A DNA stretch of 64,000 bases, from contig CAXTUB010000003.1 of the NCBI GenBank assembly GCA_964247385.1, positions 62,001-126,000 of the forward strand, written 5' to 3'. The translations under genes were made by a program, and so were the position numbers. The DNA comes from TMP-86 sp964247385 (GTDB taxonomy: Bacteria > Pseudomonadota > Gammaproteobacteria > Steroidobacterales > Steroidobacteraceae). The notes under the pieces are model-generated. The model worked only from the letters and a program-made list of their open reading frames with translations. It was not told the DNA's origin and searched no databases. The number at the start of each line of letters is the position of its first letter. Positions within the stretch are counted from its first letter, which is position 1. Positions 1-9,402 of this stretch are shown here, piece after piece.

Positions 1-125
1 CCCACTGACTCGTTGGCGTCGCGTGCCGCGGCGGGGCTCTCCGCCAATAGCGATGCAGTAGCCAAACCAATCCCCGCAGCGCCGCTCTTTTTCAACATGT
101 CTCGCCGCCCTAGATCAGTTGGCAT
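1..125 (-). CDS. Tat-exported protein, N-terminal fragment (runs off left edge)
   Basis: The minus strand opens at an ATG at 125 (a second in-frame ATG lies at 143) and stays open to the window edge, giving about 41 residues. The N-terminus reads GRRDMLKKSGAAGIGLATAS followed by an Ala-rich stretch. This is a twin-arginine (Tat) signal peptide: an RR-x-x-LK motif, a short hydrophobic core and an Ala-x-Ala-like end near AAARD. Such leaders export folded, often cofactor-containing, enzymes to the periplasm. The mature domain is outside the window, so its function is unknown. It lies downstream of the TPR-sulfotransferase and TonB receptor on the same strand and may belong to the same uptake and catabolism set. 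Confidence 0.6.
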   Translation of the reverse strand, partial: MPTDLGRRDMLKKSGAAGIGLATASLLAESPAAARDANESV

Positions 126-234
126 GCGCTCGATGCTGCGCATCTCGGCTCTGAGCTGCAATCGGCACGCGGCGTCGTTATGACGTCGGTGACTTGCCGA
201 CACGTATCGAGCGCTCTGACCGCGCGAGCTTTTC

Positions 235-2229
235 TCAGTTAGTCAAGAACGCTTCGAGCTCGCTCAGGTAGGGTTGGTAATGGCGCCACTGATCCAACCC
301 CTCACGATAGATGGGCCGCCGCACCTGCTCCGAGCTGGCCGTGCGAACGCTTCTTTCGTTCTCGTGAAATGCAAGACACCGAGGCTCGAACTCGAGACCG
401 AGAAAATCCAGCAATCGACGCACGTTGGCTTCGAGGTTTGTCACCAAGTCCTCGTGCTGAACGCGCAGCACCTTCTCTGGAAGCACCCGGTTCCAATGGG
501 CCATCACCCGGATGTAGGCGCGGTAATAACGCGCGATGTCCTCCAAGCTGTAAGTGAATTCTTGCCCGGAAGCGAATAGCTGCTTGAAGTTGCTGAAGCA
601 GCATGCCATGGGCTCGCGCCGCGCGTCGATGATCTTCGCATTCGGCAGCAGCAGATGAATCAAGCCGATGTGGCGGAAGTTGTTCGGCAGTTTGTCGATG
701 AAGTACGGTTTCGCCGCTGCTTGCTGGCGATACGCGCGGGTGTCGCTCAAGTAATTTTCGCCCAGACGCTGCGCATCCGCGCGCTCGAGCTCGAGCAGCA
801 CCTTGGGATACTTGAGTCCCGCACGCTCCTCGCGTCCGTTGAGCCGCAGCACCAAGCGCGGAATGTCCGCAAGCTCCATGGTGCCTTCGATGAGCGAATG
901 TGAGGCGAGAATCTGTTCGATGAGCGTCGAGCCCGCGCGCGGCAGGCCCACGATGAAAATTGGATCGCCCGCCGCGCAGCCCCAACCACGCCGAGCGGCG
1001 AAGAACTCCCGGGTGCAGACCTCTTCTTGCGCCAGCAGCGTACGCTCGAGCTCGTTTGAGTCATAGACCGCCTCGCGCCTTTTGATCTCGTTGCCGCGCG
1101 CATACATGGCGAATGACTCCGCATATTCGCCGCGATCTTCGAGGGCTTTGCCGAGCGCAAAAGACAAATGGAATCGATCCACACTGGACAACGAATCGCT
1201 CTGCTGTTGAGCGCGCATGCGCGCGATTTCTTCGTCGGTGAAACGATAGGTCTTCAGATTCGCCAAGCTCCAGTAGGCATCACCGTAGTTGGGACGCACC
1301 TGCGCCGCGCGGCGATACGCCTCGATCGCTTCCTGTGGACGACCCATGGTCTTGAGAGAGTGCGCCACGGACAAATGCAGCTCGGAATCGTTCGGGCTTT
1401 CTCGCACGAGATCGCGATAGATCTTCAGTGCCTGCTCATGACGTCCGAGCCCTACGAGCGCGTTGGCCTCGAGCGTGCAATATGCGCGGTTCTCATGGTC
1501 GATCGCCACGAGCTTGCCTACTTCTCCCAGCGCCTGAGTAAATTTCTGCCGTTGAATCAACACTTGCGCGTAATCGAACCGCGCCGCGTGATAATCCGGC
1601 GCGAACGTCAATACACTCTCCAGCAGAAAATCGGCGTCGTCCAAAATCTCCAGCTTCATGCCGATTTGCGCAAGCAGACGCATGGCCTCGATGTGATCCC
1701 CGTGCGACCGCAGGAATTGCCGCACCACCCGTTCCGCACCGTAAGGGTCGCCTTCCGAAAACATATTGGTGGCCGCGACCACCGCGGCCGGGAGCTTCGC
1801 AAGTTTGGCGGCATTCTCTTTCGCAAGTTTTGCCGCTGCCTCGTCGCCACATTCCGCGTACAACTCGCTCAGCGCATTCCAACTTGCCGCAAGCGTCGAG
1901 TTGAGCGACACCGCATGCTCGTATGCTCGAGCGGCCGCGGCCGCTTCGCCAACACTTCGAAGGCAATGACCGCGCTCTTGGAACAGCCGGCCGTAGCTGG
2001 GATGGAGATTTTCGAGTTGCGCTAGCGTGCGCAGCGCATCGGCAACGCGCCCGAGATATCTCTGGCTGACCGCGACAAGATAAAGAACATCGCGGTTCTC
2101 CGGCACTTCGGTGAGCAGCGACTCGGCCGAGGCTAAGCACGCGGCAAAATCCCCTCGCTCGGCCAAAGCGCGTGCGCGAGCGACCTCGGACTCGACGCGA
2201 GACGGCGTGCGTCCCACGGTTTCAGACAT
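235..2229 (-). CDS. TPR-repeat sulfotransferase
   Basis: A protein of about 664 aa with two parts. Residues ~15-320 are tetratricopeptide repeats, with recurring A/G/Y pattern helices such as GRPQEAIEAYRRAAQVRPNY. Residues ~423-660 form a PAPS-dependent sulfotransferase domain. Its 5'-phosphosulfate loop is visible as IVGLPRAGSTLIEQILASH near 427-445. The family moves sulfate from PAPS to hydroxyl or amine groups; the acceptor cannot be told from sequence. I prefer the ATG at 2229 to the TTG just before it. It follows the TonB receptor gene by about 37 bases on the same strand, a pairing often seen in bacteria rich in TonB receptors. The internal high-GC frames on both strands are shadows. 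Confidence 0.88.
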   Translation of the reverse strand: MSETVGRTPSRVESEVARARALAERGDFAACLASAESLLTEVPENRDVLYLVAVSQRYLGRVADALRTLAQLENLHPSYGRLFQERGHCLRSVGEAAAAARAYEHAVSLNSTLAASWNALSELYAECGDEAAAKLAKENAAKLAKLPAAVVAATNMFSEGDPYGAERVVRQFLRSHGDHIEAMRLLAQIGMKLEILDDADFLLESVLTFAPDYHAARFDYAQVLIQRQKFTQALGEVGKLVAIDHENRAYCTLEANALVGLGRHEQALKIYRDLVRESPNDSELHLSVAHSLKTMGRPQEAIEAYRRAAQVRPNYGDAYWSLANLKTYRFTDEEIARMRAQQQSDSLSSVDRFHLSFALGKALEDRGEYAESFAMYARGNEIKRREAVYDSNELERTLLAQEEVCTREFFAARRGWGCAAGDPIFIVGLPRAGSTLIEQILASHSLIEGTMELADIPRLVLRLNGREERAGLKYPKVLLELERADAQRLGENYLSDTRAYRQQAAAKPYFIDKLPNNFRHIGLIHLLLPNAKIIDARREPMACCFSNFKQLFASGQEFTYSLEDIARYYRAYIRVMAHWNRVLPEKVLRVQHEDLVTNLEANVRRLLDFLGLEFEPRCLAFHENERSVRTASSEQVRRPIYREGLDQWRHYQPYLSELEAFLTN

Positions 2230-2266
2230 CAAAGTGCCGTGCCTGGCGGCAGATCGTGCTCGACTG

Positions 2267-4915
2267 CTATTTCAGATCCGAGAACCGGTAATTGAGTGTC
2301 ACGCCAATCGTGCGCGGGCGGCTCACCGTCACCGATTTGTACCATTGCCGTGCGTTCGAAAACAGCTCGGCTCGCTTGTCCGTGAGGTTCTGCACATACG
2401 CCTGAACGGCCCAAGCATCGCGCGCGATACCCACCGAGGCGTCGTACATCGTGAACTCAGGATTGTCGTACGCAATGGAGTTGCCCTGCAGATCCGTGGT
2501 CAGCTTATCGGTCGTCGAGTACGAGTGGGCTTGATGCACCGCGCCGGCTTGCACGAACGCGTTGTAATCCATGATGTTGAAATCATAGCGCGCCCGAATA
2601 TTTCCCTGGAATGGCGGCGATGAGGCCAGCGGATCTCCTTTCACACCGGCGGGATTGGACAAGCCTAAATTGTTGCCGTTGGCGTCCGTCAAATTCTCGA
2701 AGATGATGGGGTTGCCGTTGACGTCGGAAAGCTGGGCTTCCTTCGTCAGCTTGCTCGAATTCCACGAGGCTCCGCCCGTGATGGTGAGGTGTTCGGTAGC
2801 ACGTCCAATGAACGTGGTCTCGATGCCTCGCACCCGATACGTCCCGCCGTTCGCGTTGAACGTGAGATTGCCGGTCACACCCGGATCGAAAAGCGAAAGC
2901 TGCGTATTCTTCCACCTCTCCTGATACACGCCGCCGTTGAATTGCAAGCGGCGCTCGAACCATTCCGTCTTGAAACCAATTTCATTATTGGTCAATGAAT
3001 CCGGGTCGAAGCTCACCGGCGGGTTGAAGATGCCGGTCAACGGCGATCCCGTTTCGACCGCATTGGGCCGGTTGAACCCGCCGGCACGAAAACCTTGTGA
3101 CCACGTGTAATAGACCATCGCATCGGGCGTTACTTTCCAAGTCAAATTGCCGCGGCTCTTGAAGCCCGAATAACGTTTTTTCAAGCCCAGCGAGTCCAGA
3201 TTCGCGCCGTTGCTATGATTGACGCAAGGCTGGAGCAGCGCATCCGGCGCGCCGCGGCAGCCGAAGCTCCCGACAACTGAGCCAACCTCCGTGCTCTTGA
3301 TGCGGTAGTAGCGCGTTCCACCCGTAATCGTAAGAACTTTCGGAATGAGGTCGAAATCGATGGAGGTGAACAGCGCTTGCTGCTTGTAGCCGCGATCGAT
3401 GTCATCGAAGAAGCCCGTATTGTCGTTACGAACATTCGGATTGGCGACTGTCGGCGCACCTGGAACGAATACTGCGCCTGGCGTTTTGTACTCCACTGCC
3501 TTGCCATTGGGTTGAAAAACGGAGCCGTTGAGTGTGTAGTACCCGGTCTGCGGAGCGATGTTGCCAAAGTTCTCCGAGGCCGTCTTGTACAGCCAGTCGA
3601 CCTGCTCCTTGATCTTGTAGTTCTCGTAGAACGCACCGCCGATTGCGCGCACGCGCAGCTCATCCGGTGTGCTCAGGCGAAACTCGTGGCTGATGTGAGT
3701 ATTGCGCTCCTGATCGTGCCAGGTCGCACTCGGCGAGAAGCAGCGTGCCACACCGTCGGGCCTCAAATTGGCCGGAATGCACTGGTAGTAGTTCGCGTAC
3801 TTGCCGCGGGTGTAATTGGTGTAATCCTGAATCTGCTCGACATCCCGCGCCAAGTATCCACCCGCGTACACCGCCTTCAACGCGCCGACCCGGCCATTCA
3901 GCGTCCACGAAGTCAGGTGGAATCGGTCCTTCACCGAATCGGGGTTGTACTCTTGAACCGTGAGGTCGGGTTGACGCACGCCATCCGAAGAAATCTGTTG
4001 CTCGGCGAACACGCCATCGGTCTTCAAGTTCTGATAGGTCTGACCGACCAAAACATTCCAGTCATCGTTGAACTGGAATAGGGCTTGCGCGCGAATACCT
4101 TTGTACGTGGCATCGTTGATGTCGCGTGCGGCAATGTTGTTGTTGTTCGCGGACGCTTGATTCTGCGGCAGCGCGCCGTAGGTATAGTTCGCGCCACGAT
4201 CCGTTGGCTTGCGAACGAACGTTCCCGGTATGTTGTCGATGTAGCCGCCGCGAGAATCGTTGTACACCACTGCGCGAATGGCCAGTTTGTCGGGAATCAC
4301 TGAGAGGTTGATCGCGCCTTCCAGATTATTGCTTTCATCGCCGTGCGCCGTGGTCGCGTACCCTGCGCTGAAGTTCACCTCGGTCGCGTTGAGCTTGGGC
4401 TTGTTCGCGATATAGCGCACCACGCCCGCCTGGGCTCCGGCGCCGAAAAGCGTGCCTTGCGGGCCCTCGAGCACCTCGACGCGTTCCAGATCGGCCGCAT
4501 AGATATCGAGATTGCGGCCAGGCAGCTGCCCAGATACTTCATCGAGATAAATCGCAACGTTCGGAAAAATGCCGACGACGCCCGCGGCTTGAATGCCGCC
4601 CACCGCCGTCGCAAGCCCGCGCATGTAGATATTGTTTTGTCCAGGCCCGTTGCCCTGCGAAGTCACGTTCGGCAAATACCTGACGTAGTCATCGAAGGTC
4701 GTGACGTTGAGTTGCTTGAGCGTATCGCCCGTCAGAGCCTGCAAAGTAATGGGCACGTCTTGTGCGTTTTCCACGCGCCGCTGCGCCGTGACGGTGATTT
4801 CCTGAATCTCGGTGGTGCCGGCCGGCTGTTCGGAGGACTGGGCATAAACCGTTCCCGCAGCGCCCGTGCTCAATACGGCGGCAATGGCGCGCGCCAAAAC
4901 TGGATTCGAATTCAT
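2267..4915 (-). CDS. TonB-dependent outer-membrane receptor
   Basis: About 882 aa. The chosen ATG at 4915 is preceded by AAAAAGGGG (4921-4930), a strong ribosome-binding site, and starts a typical signal peptide (MNSNPVLARAIAAVLSTG, cleavage near YAQS). The longer reading frame back to 5062 has no such support. After the leader come a TonB-box-like segment (QEITVTAQRR), a plug domain (~residues 45-160, with LERVEVLEGPQGTLFG), then a large beta-barrel ending in alternating aromatic residues (VTLNYRF). It sits in the outer membrane and imports a ligand using TonB/ExbBD energy. The substrate is unknown; the adjacent sugar-acid-type enolase-superfamily enzyme and GMC oxidoreductase suggest a carbohydrate-derived or aromatic compound. 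Confidence 0.93.
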   Translation of the reverse strand: MNSNPVLARAIAAVLSTGAAGTVYAQSSEQPAGTTEIQEITVTAQRRVENAQDVPITLQALTGDTLKQLNVTTFDDYVRYLPNVTSQGNGPGQNNIYMRGLATAVGGIQAAGVVGIFPNVAIYLDEVSGQLPGRNLDIYAADLERVEVLEGPQGTLFGAGAQAGVVRYIANKPKLNATEVNFSAGYATTAHGDESNNLEGAINLSVIPDKLAIRAVVYNDSRGGYIDNIPGTFVRKPTDRGANYTYGALPQNQASANNNNIAARDINDATYKGIRAQALFQFNDDWNVLVGQTYQNLKTDGVFAEQQISSDGVRQPDLTVQEYNPDSVKDRFHLTSWTLNGRVGALKAVYAGGYLARDVEQIQDYTNYTRGKYANYYQCIPANLRPDGVARCFSPSATWHDQERNTHISHEFRLSTPDELRVRAIGGAFYENYKIKEQVDWLYKTASENFGNIAPQTGYYTLNGSVFQPNGKAVEYKTPGAVFVPGAPTVANPNVRNDNTGFFDDIDRGYKQQALFTSIDFDLIPKVLTITGGTRYYRIKSTEVGSVVGSFGCRGAPDALLQPCVNHSNGANLDSLGLKKRYSGFKSRGNLTWKVTPDAMVYYTWSQGFRAGGFNRPNAVETGSPLTGIFNPPVSFDPDSLTNNEIGFKTEWFERRLQFNGGVYQERWKNTQLSLFDPGVTGNLTFNANGGTYRVRGIETTFIGRATEHLTITGGASWNSSKLTKEAQLSDVNGNPIIFENLTDANGNNLGLSNPAGVKGDPLASSPPFQGNIRARYDFNIMDYNAFVQAGAVHQAHSYSTTDKLTTDLQGNSIAYDNPEFTMYDASVGIARDAWAVQAYVQNLTDKRAELFSNARQWYKSVTVSRPRTIGVTLNYRFSDLK

Positions 4916-4920
4916 GAAAT

Positions 4921-4930
4921 CCCCTTTTTG
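4921..4930 (-). promoter_or_regulatory. Ribosome-binding site of the TonB receptor
   Basis: The minus strand reads AAAAAGGGG with a 5-base spacer before ATG 4915. It decides the start: translation begins at 4915, not at the upstream ATG at 5062. Confidence 0.75.
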
Positions 4931-5098
4931 TTGGGCCGCGCGACTTCGGCCGCGTCGGCGCATTTCAATGCACCCGATCCGAGCGTACAACGCCCAGCCT
5001 GCAACGGCTAATAACAAATGCGACCTATGACAACCAATTTTCGACGTATTGCGGCGAGGCAAAGCGGCCGGCCGCGTCTGAAGGCCGATCTTGGCTCG

Positions 5099-6289
5099 TC
5101 ACCCCAACGGCTCGTTCACCATCTCCAAATGCAATGGGCCGCTCGCATCATACGGATGGCGCAATGCGGCTGACTCGTCTAACTCCACGCCGAGACCTGG
5201 ACCAGTGGGCGGGATCAGGTAGCCTTCGTGCCATTCGATCGGCTTTCGCAATAGCGCGGCATGAATACCGCGCCATTTCTGAATGCCTTCCAGGATCAAA
5301 AAGTTCGGTGAGCAAGCGGCGAGTTGAATGTTTGCGGCGCCGACCACCGGCCCACAGTAAAGATGCGGCGCGATTTGCGCGTGGTGCACTTCAGCCAAGG
5401 CCGCAATTTTTTTCCCTTCCAACAAGCCGCCGGCACGGCCAAGATTCAGCTGCAGTATGTTGGCGGCGCCAAGCGACAGCAAACGCGCGAACTCATACTT
5501 GGTGGTGAGGCGCTCGCCGGCTGCGATGGGAATTCGCGTGCCGCGTGGCACTTTGGCCATCTCTTCGGGCATGTCGGGCGGCACCGGCTCCTCCAACCAA
5601 AGCGGATCATAGGCTTCGAGCCGGCGCGCGAGCCGCAACGCGCCGGAAGGCGTGAATTGCCCGTGGGTGCCGATGAGCAAGTCCGCCCGATCGCCCACGG
5701 CATTGCGAATCAAGCGCGCGAAGCGTTCCGTTCGCTCGAGCTGCTCGAGCGTGGGCTGGCGCGGATCATAGGCCGAGAAACCGCCGGTGGGATCAAACTT
5801 GAGCGCCGTAAACCCTTGTGCCACGTACTCGCAGGCGCGCTCCGCCGAGCGCTCGGCATCGCGATAGAAATCCTCGCTCTCGCCTTCAGCCGGGTACAAA
5901 TAAGTGTAGGTGCGCAATCGCGCGTGCACTTGCCCGCCCAGCAAGTTGTACACGGGCTCATCGACGGCCTTGCCATGGATGTCCCAGCACGCCATCTCGA
6001 GGCCGCTGAACACGCTCATCAAACTGACATCGGGCCGCTGATTGAAACCGGAACCGTAGCACTCGCGATAGAGTGCTTCGATGTGTCGCGGGTCGCGGCC
6101 GTGAAAGCGGCGCGAATATAAGTCTTCGACCATGGAGGTCACGACCGCCGGGGAGAACGTGGCCGCGTAGACCTCGCCGACGCCTTCGATGCCGCAGGTC
6201 GTCTTCAATTTCAAGAACACGAAATAGCGCCCGCCAAAATGCGGCGGCGGATTGCCGACCACGAACACGCGCACGCTCTCGAGCTTCAC
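5099..6289 (-). CDS. Mandelate racemase/muconate lactonizing family enzyme (enolase superfamily)
   Basis: 396 aa, starting at GTG 6289. The N-terminal capping domain (~1-120) precedes a modified TIM barrel. Landmarks match the galactonate/mannonate dehydratase branch: KFD at 164-166, EEP at 233-235, GER at 258-260 and a PH pair with H309. Spacings E233-E259 (26) and E259-H309 (50) equal those of E. coli galactonate dehydratase (E209, E235, H285). The first metal ligand, Asp in DxH of that enzyme, is Gly207 here (GTHGQ). The likely role is dehydration or epimerisation of a sugar acid in the cytoplasm, but the substrate is open. It lies between the GMC remnant and the TonB receptor on the same strand. 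Confidence 0.85.
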   Translation of the reverse strand: MKLESVRVFVVGNPPPHFGGRYFVFLKLKTTCGIEGVGEVYAATFSPAVVTSMVEDLYSRRFHGRDPRHIEALYRECYGSGFNQRPDVSLMSVFSGLEMACWDIHGKAVDEPVYNLLGGQVHARLRTYTYLYPAEGESEDFYRDAERSAERACEYVAQGFTALKFDPTGGFSAYDPRQPTLEQLERTERFARLIRNAVGDRADLLIGTHGQFTPSGALRLARRLEAYDPLWLEEPVPPDMPEEMAKVPRGTRIPIAAGERLTTKYEFARLLSLGAANILQLNLGRAGGLLEGKKIAALAEVHHAQIAPHLYCGPVVGAANIQLAACSPNFLILEGIQKWRGIHAALLRKPIEWHEGYLIPPTGPGLGVELDESAALRHPYDASGPLHLEMVNEPLG

Positions 6290-6295
6290 GAAGGC

Positions 6296-6378
6296 CTGAT
6301 CAAATGGAAGGCTTGATCAAATGGAAGAAGTGGTTAATTGGAAGACTTGGTCAATTGGAAGATTTGGTTAAGTGCAAG
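6296..6378. repeat. Degenerate ~17-bp tandem repeat
   Basis: About five imperfect copies of a 16-19 base unit. On the plus strand they resemble TTGATCAAATGGAAGGC, TGGTCAATTGGAAGATT and TGGTTAAGTGCAAGGCT. The array fills the space between the start of the enolase-superfamily gene and the end of the GMC oxidoreductase, and its last copy overlaps the GMC C-terminal codons and stop (6368). It looks like slippage expansion of the 3' end of that gene. Confidence 0.7.
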
Positions 6379-7951
6379 GCTTGGTCAACATCATGTGCGC
6401 CGCTTTGAGCGCCACCATGACCGTCGGCGAATACGTGTTGCCGGAAGTGATCGACGGAAATACTGAGGCATCGACCACACGCAACCTCTCTACGCCGTGC
6501 ACTCTGAGCTCATCATCCACCACCGCCTCTCCCGCTTGGTACGCTCGCACCGTCCCCATCCGGCACGTACCGATCGGATGATAGACCGTGGCAGAGCGCT
6601 GACGGAAGTCGGCGAGAAGGGCCGCATCGTCCAGCCGGCTGAGCGCAGGCGGTATCTCGGCGGCAATCAATTCTTGCAATGCATTGGAATGGCACAATGC
6701 CTGCAGCAGCTTTGCAGACGCGACCGCGTCGGCCACATCCCGCGCAGTCGCCAGATAGTTCGGCTCGATTCGCGGCGCGTCGCGGAAGCCCCGCTTACGA
6801 CATCGACGCGCCCGCGGCTCGAGGGCCGCGACGGCTGCGCCGAAAGCATGAAACCGGAGAAACGGTCGACATTGATTCGCGGTCGCAGAGCGTCTCCCGG
6901 CGCGTAAGACACCGGGTTGAAATACAACTGCACGTCCGGCTCGATTGCACCCGCCGTTCGTACGAATCCACCGCAATGGTTCACGCTCAAGGCCAGCGCG
7001 CCGCGGCGAGTCAGCAAATACCGGAGGCCTGCGCGCAGTTTGCCCGCAGCCGAATGCAGCTCATCATTCAGGGTAGACCGAGTGGCGCGAAATGAATACG
7101 TGATGGCTAAATGGTCTTGCAAGTAGCCGCCGACGGCTGGGTGCGCGGCCACGCATCCGATTGCCAGCTTGGATAGAAGCGGCGGAGGGCCCACACCGGA
7201 CAATTGCAAAAGCTGGGGCGAGCTCACCGCCCCCGCGCATACCACGACTTCGCGCGCCGCCAGCGCGCGTCGGATCTGTCCGTTCACGCTGTATTCGATG
7301 CCCACGGCACGTTTGCCTTCGAACAGTATTTTGCGCGCCCAGGCGTGCGTCTCGACCTTGACGTTGCGGCGCCTGACCGCGGGCCGCAAGAACGCGTCGG
7401 CCGCGGACCAACGGCGGCCTTCGCGAGTCGTGATGCGATAAAATCCGACGCCTTCGGGTTGCGGGCCGTTGAAGTCCGAAGTGCGTCGCCAACCGAGCGC
7501 CTCGCCCGCCCGCATGAATGCCTCGCACGACTCATGCATCGTCACTCACATCGGTAACCGAGAGAATTTGCTCGCTGCGCTCGAACCAGGGTTGTACGTC
7601 GCTCCAGCTCCAGCCCACGTTTCCCTCTGCCCGCCACGCCTCGAAGTCGCGCGGCAGGCCGCGGAAATACACCAATGCATTGATGGAGCTCGAGCCGCCG
7701 AGAACGCGGCCGCGCGGCCAGTACATCATCCGCTCATTCAAGCCGGGGCCACAATGCGCGGTGTAGCGCCAGTTGATTTGCGCATCCGCGAATGTGCGCC
7801 CGTAGCCTGCGGGCGTGCGAATCCAAAAGTTGCGGTCGGAACCTCCCGCCTCGACGACGAGCACGCGATGCCGCCCATCCGCGGAGAGCCGATCTGCCAT
7901 GACGCAGCCGGCCGAGCCCGCACCCACGATGATGAAATCGAATTGTTCCAA
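6368..7951 (-). pseudogene. GMC oxidoreductase, broken by two frameshifts
   Basis: Three minus-strand frames together spell one glucose-methanol-choline family flavoprotein. Frame one (TTG 7951 to ~7535) gives the FAD-binding GAGSAGCVMADRLS and the GMC signature GRVLGGSSSINALVYFRG. Frame two (~7545 to ~6800) gives the middle, with GAVSSPQLLQLSGVGP. Frame three (~6800 to 6368) gives the catalytic YHPIGTCRMG and the SGNTYSPTVM end. The first switch equals one extra base near 7540 and the second one missing base near a GGGG run at ~6801. About 15-20 residues normally found before SVTDVSDD also seem to be absent. It would oxidise an alcohol with FAD. Either it is a decayed gene or the assembly has indel errors. 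Confidence 0.8.
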
Positions 7952-8041
7952 GGAAAAACGCGCCCCCGCGTTCCGCCAGAATAGCGCGCCTGTGCATCGT
8001 GCCGGACACGCAGTGCTTCATACTCTATTTTGCGATGAGCG

Positions 8042-8055
8042 GAGGGGATCTCCTC
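8042..8055. promoter_or_regulatory. Inverted repeat, possible operator
   Basis: GAGGGGATCTCCTC is a 14-base inverted repeat with one imperfect pair. It lies in the 119-base divergent gap between the GMC gene and the MFS transporter, 16 bases before the TTG start of the transporter. A regulator site is plausible but unproven. Confidence 0.25.
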
Positions 8056-8070
8056 GAAGTTTGAATTCGC

Positions 8071-9402
8071 TTGCGAACGGGGTATGTTGCGCGCGTGCCG
8101 AGCCCATTCGAGCGTTGGTATGTGTTGATCGTGATGTGCTTGATCTACACGATCAACATCGCCGATCGGTATGTCATGTCGACCGTGCTCGAGCCCATCC
8201 GGCGTGAGCTCCATCTCACCGATTCCGGCATCGCCTTTCTCACTGGCGTGTCGCTCGCGTTGTTCTATGTCAGTTTCGGCATGCCAATCTCCTGGCTCGC
8301 CGATCGCGCGAACCGGCGCAACATCCTCGCGTTCTCGCTGATCCTGTGGTCGCCCATGACGACGCTGTGCGGTCTGTCGCGAACCTATCTCGAGCTGCTC
8401 CTTGCGCGCATCGGAGTAGGCATCGGCGAGGCCGGCGGCACGCCGCCTTCCACCACCATCGTAGCCGATTGTTTTACGCCCGAGCGCAGACCCATGGCCC
8501 TCGCGGTGCTCGGGCTCGGAGCTCCGATCGGCGCGTGGCTCGGCGCGGACTTTGCCGGTGCGGTGGCCAATGCCTACGGTTGGCGGCGCGCGTTCATCGT
8601 GCTCGGCATACCGGGCGTCGTGCTCGGCCTCATCGTCTACTGCACGATTCGCGAGCCGCAACGCGGACGCCTGGATGGCGCGAGCACGCGCGCGAGCGCG
8701 TCTTTCACGCAGGCCATGCGTTTTCTCTCGTCGCAGCGCGCAGCATTCCACGTGGTCTTCGGCGGCGGCTTGTGCGCATTGTGGGGATGGGGCCTGATCT
8801 GGTGGACTCCTGCCTATCTGGTTCGCGCATATGATCTGAACGTCGCGCAAGCGGGAGCAATGACCGGCCCGATCCATCTCATCGGCGGTTCGTGCGCAAC
8901 GATTCTAACGGCGTGGCTTCTCGGCCGTCCTTGGATGGCCGATCCGCGCCGTGTGGTGTGGCTTCTCGGAGGGGGCATAGCGCTCGCCACCCTTCCCTCG
9001 TTCGTTGCTTACTACACGCACTCTCTTTTCGTTGCGAAGATCATGTTCTGGTTATTCATTCCGGCCATTTATTTTTACGTGGGCCCATGTTTCGGCCAGC
9101 TGCAAAACTTGGCGCCCTGCGGCATGCGCTCGACGTTCATCGCGGCGTGCTTGCTGGTTGCAAACATCCTGAATCTCATCGTCGCACCGCAGGCAGTCGG
9201 TTTCTTGAGCGACTACTTTGCAGGCCCTGCCGGCTCGGATGCGCAGTCGTTGCGGCTTGCGCCTCTCATCCTCGCGCCGAGCGGATTTTGGGCGGCCTAT
9301 CACTATTTCTTGGCGGCGCGCACCATCGTGGCCAATCAACGCCGTGCCGTAGGGGAAACTTCCACGCACCGCGGAAGAATTGCGGCACTCGAACCGTCAT
9401 GA
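8071..9402 (+). CDS. MFS transporter (spinster-like)
   Basis: 443 aa from TTG 8071; a GTG at 8095 is an alternative that would remove eight residues. The protein is strongly hydrophobic, with about 12 predicted membrane segments. It shows the MFS loop 2-3 signature as WLADRANRRNILAFSLILWS, and a GVGIGEAGGTPPS segment typical of the spinster-type subgroup. It would move a small organic solute across the inner membrane. Its last codons overlap the next gene (ATGA at 9399-9402), so it is translationally coupled to the dimethylglycine dehydrogenase-like enzyme. The solute may therefore be a methylated glycine or related amine, by inference only. Confidence 0.87.
   Translation: MRTGYVARVPSPFERWYVLIVMCLIYTINIADRYVMSTVLEPIRRELHLTDSGIAFLTGVSLALFYVSFGMPISWLADRANRRNILAFSLILWSPMTTLCGLSRTYLELLLARIGVGIGEAGGTPPSTTIVADCFTPERRPMALAVLGLGAPIGAWLGADFAGAVANAYGWRRAFIVLGIPGVVLGLIVYCTIREPQRGRLDGASTRASASFTQAMRFLSSQRAAFHVVFGGGLCALWGWGLIWWTPAYLVRAYDLNVAQAGAMTGPIHLIGGSCATILTAWLLGRPWMADPRRVVWLLGGGIALATLPSFVAYYTHSLFVAKIMFWLFIPAIYFYVGPCFGQLQNLAPCGMRSTFIAACLLVANILNLIVAPQAVGFLSDYFAGPAGSDAQSLRLAPLILAPSGFWAAYHYFLAARTIVANQRRAVGETSTHRGRIAALEPS

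Noticed and set aside
7738..8877. 379-residue frame opposite the MFS transporter and overlapping the GMC gene
   Set aside because: Extremely Arg/Ala-rich, no family, and it covers the divergent promoter gap.
8892..9398. N-terminal extension of the dimethylglycine dehydrogenase-like frame
   Set aside because: Lies wholly inside the transporter gene in another frame; the ATGA start at 9399 gives the normal FAD motif position.
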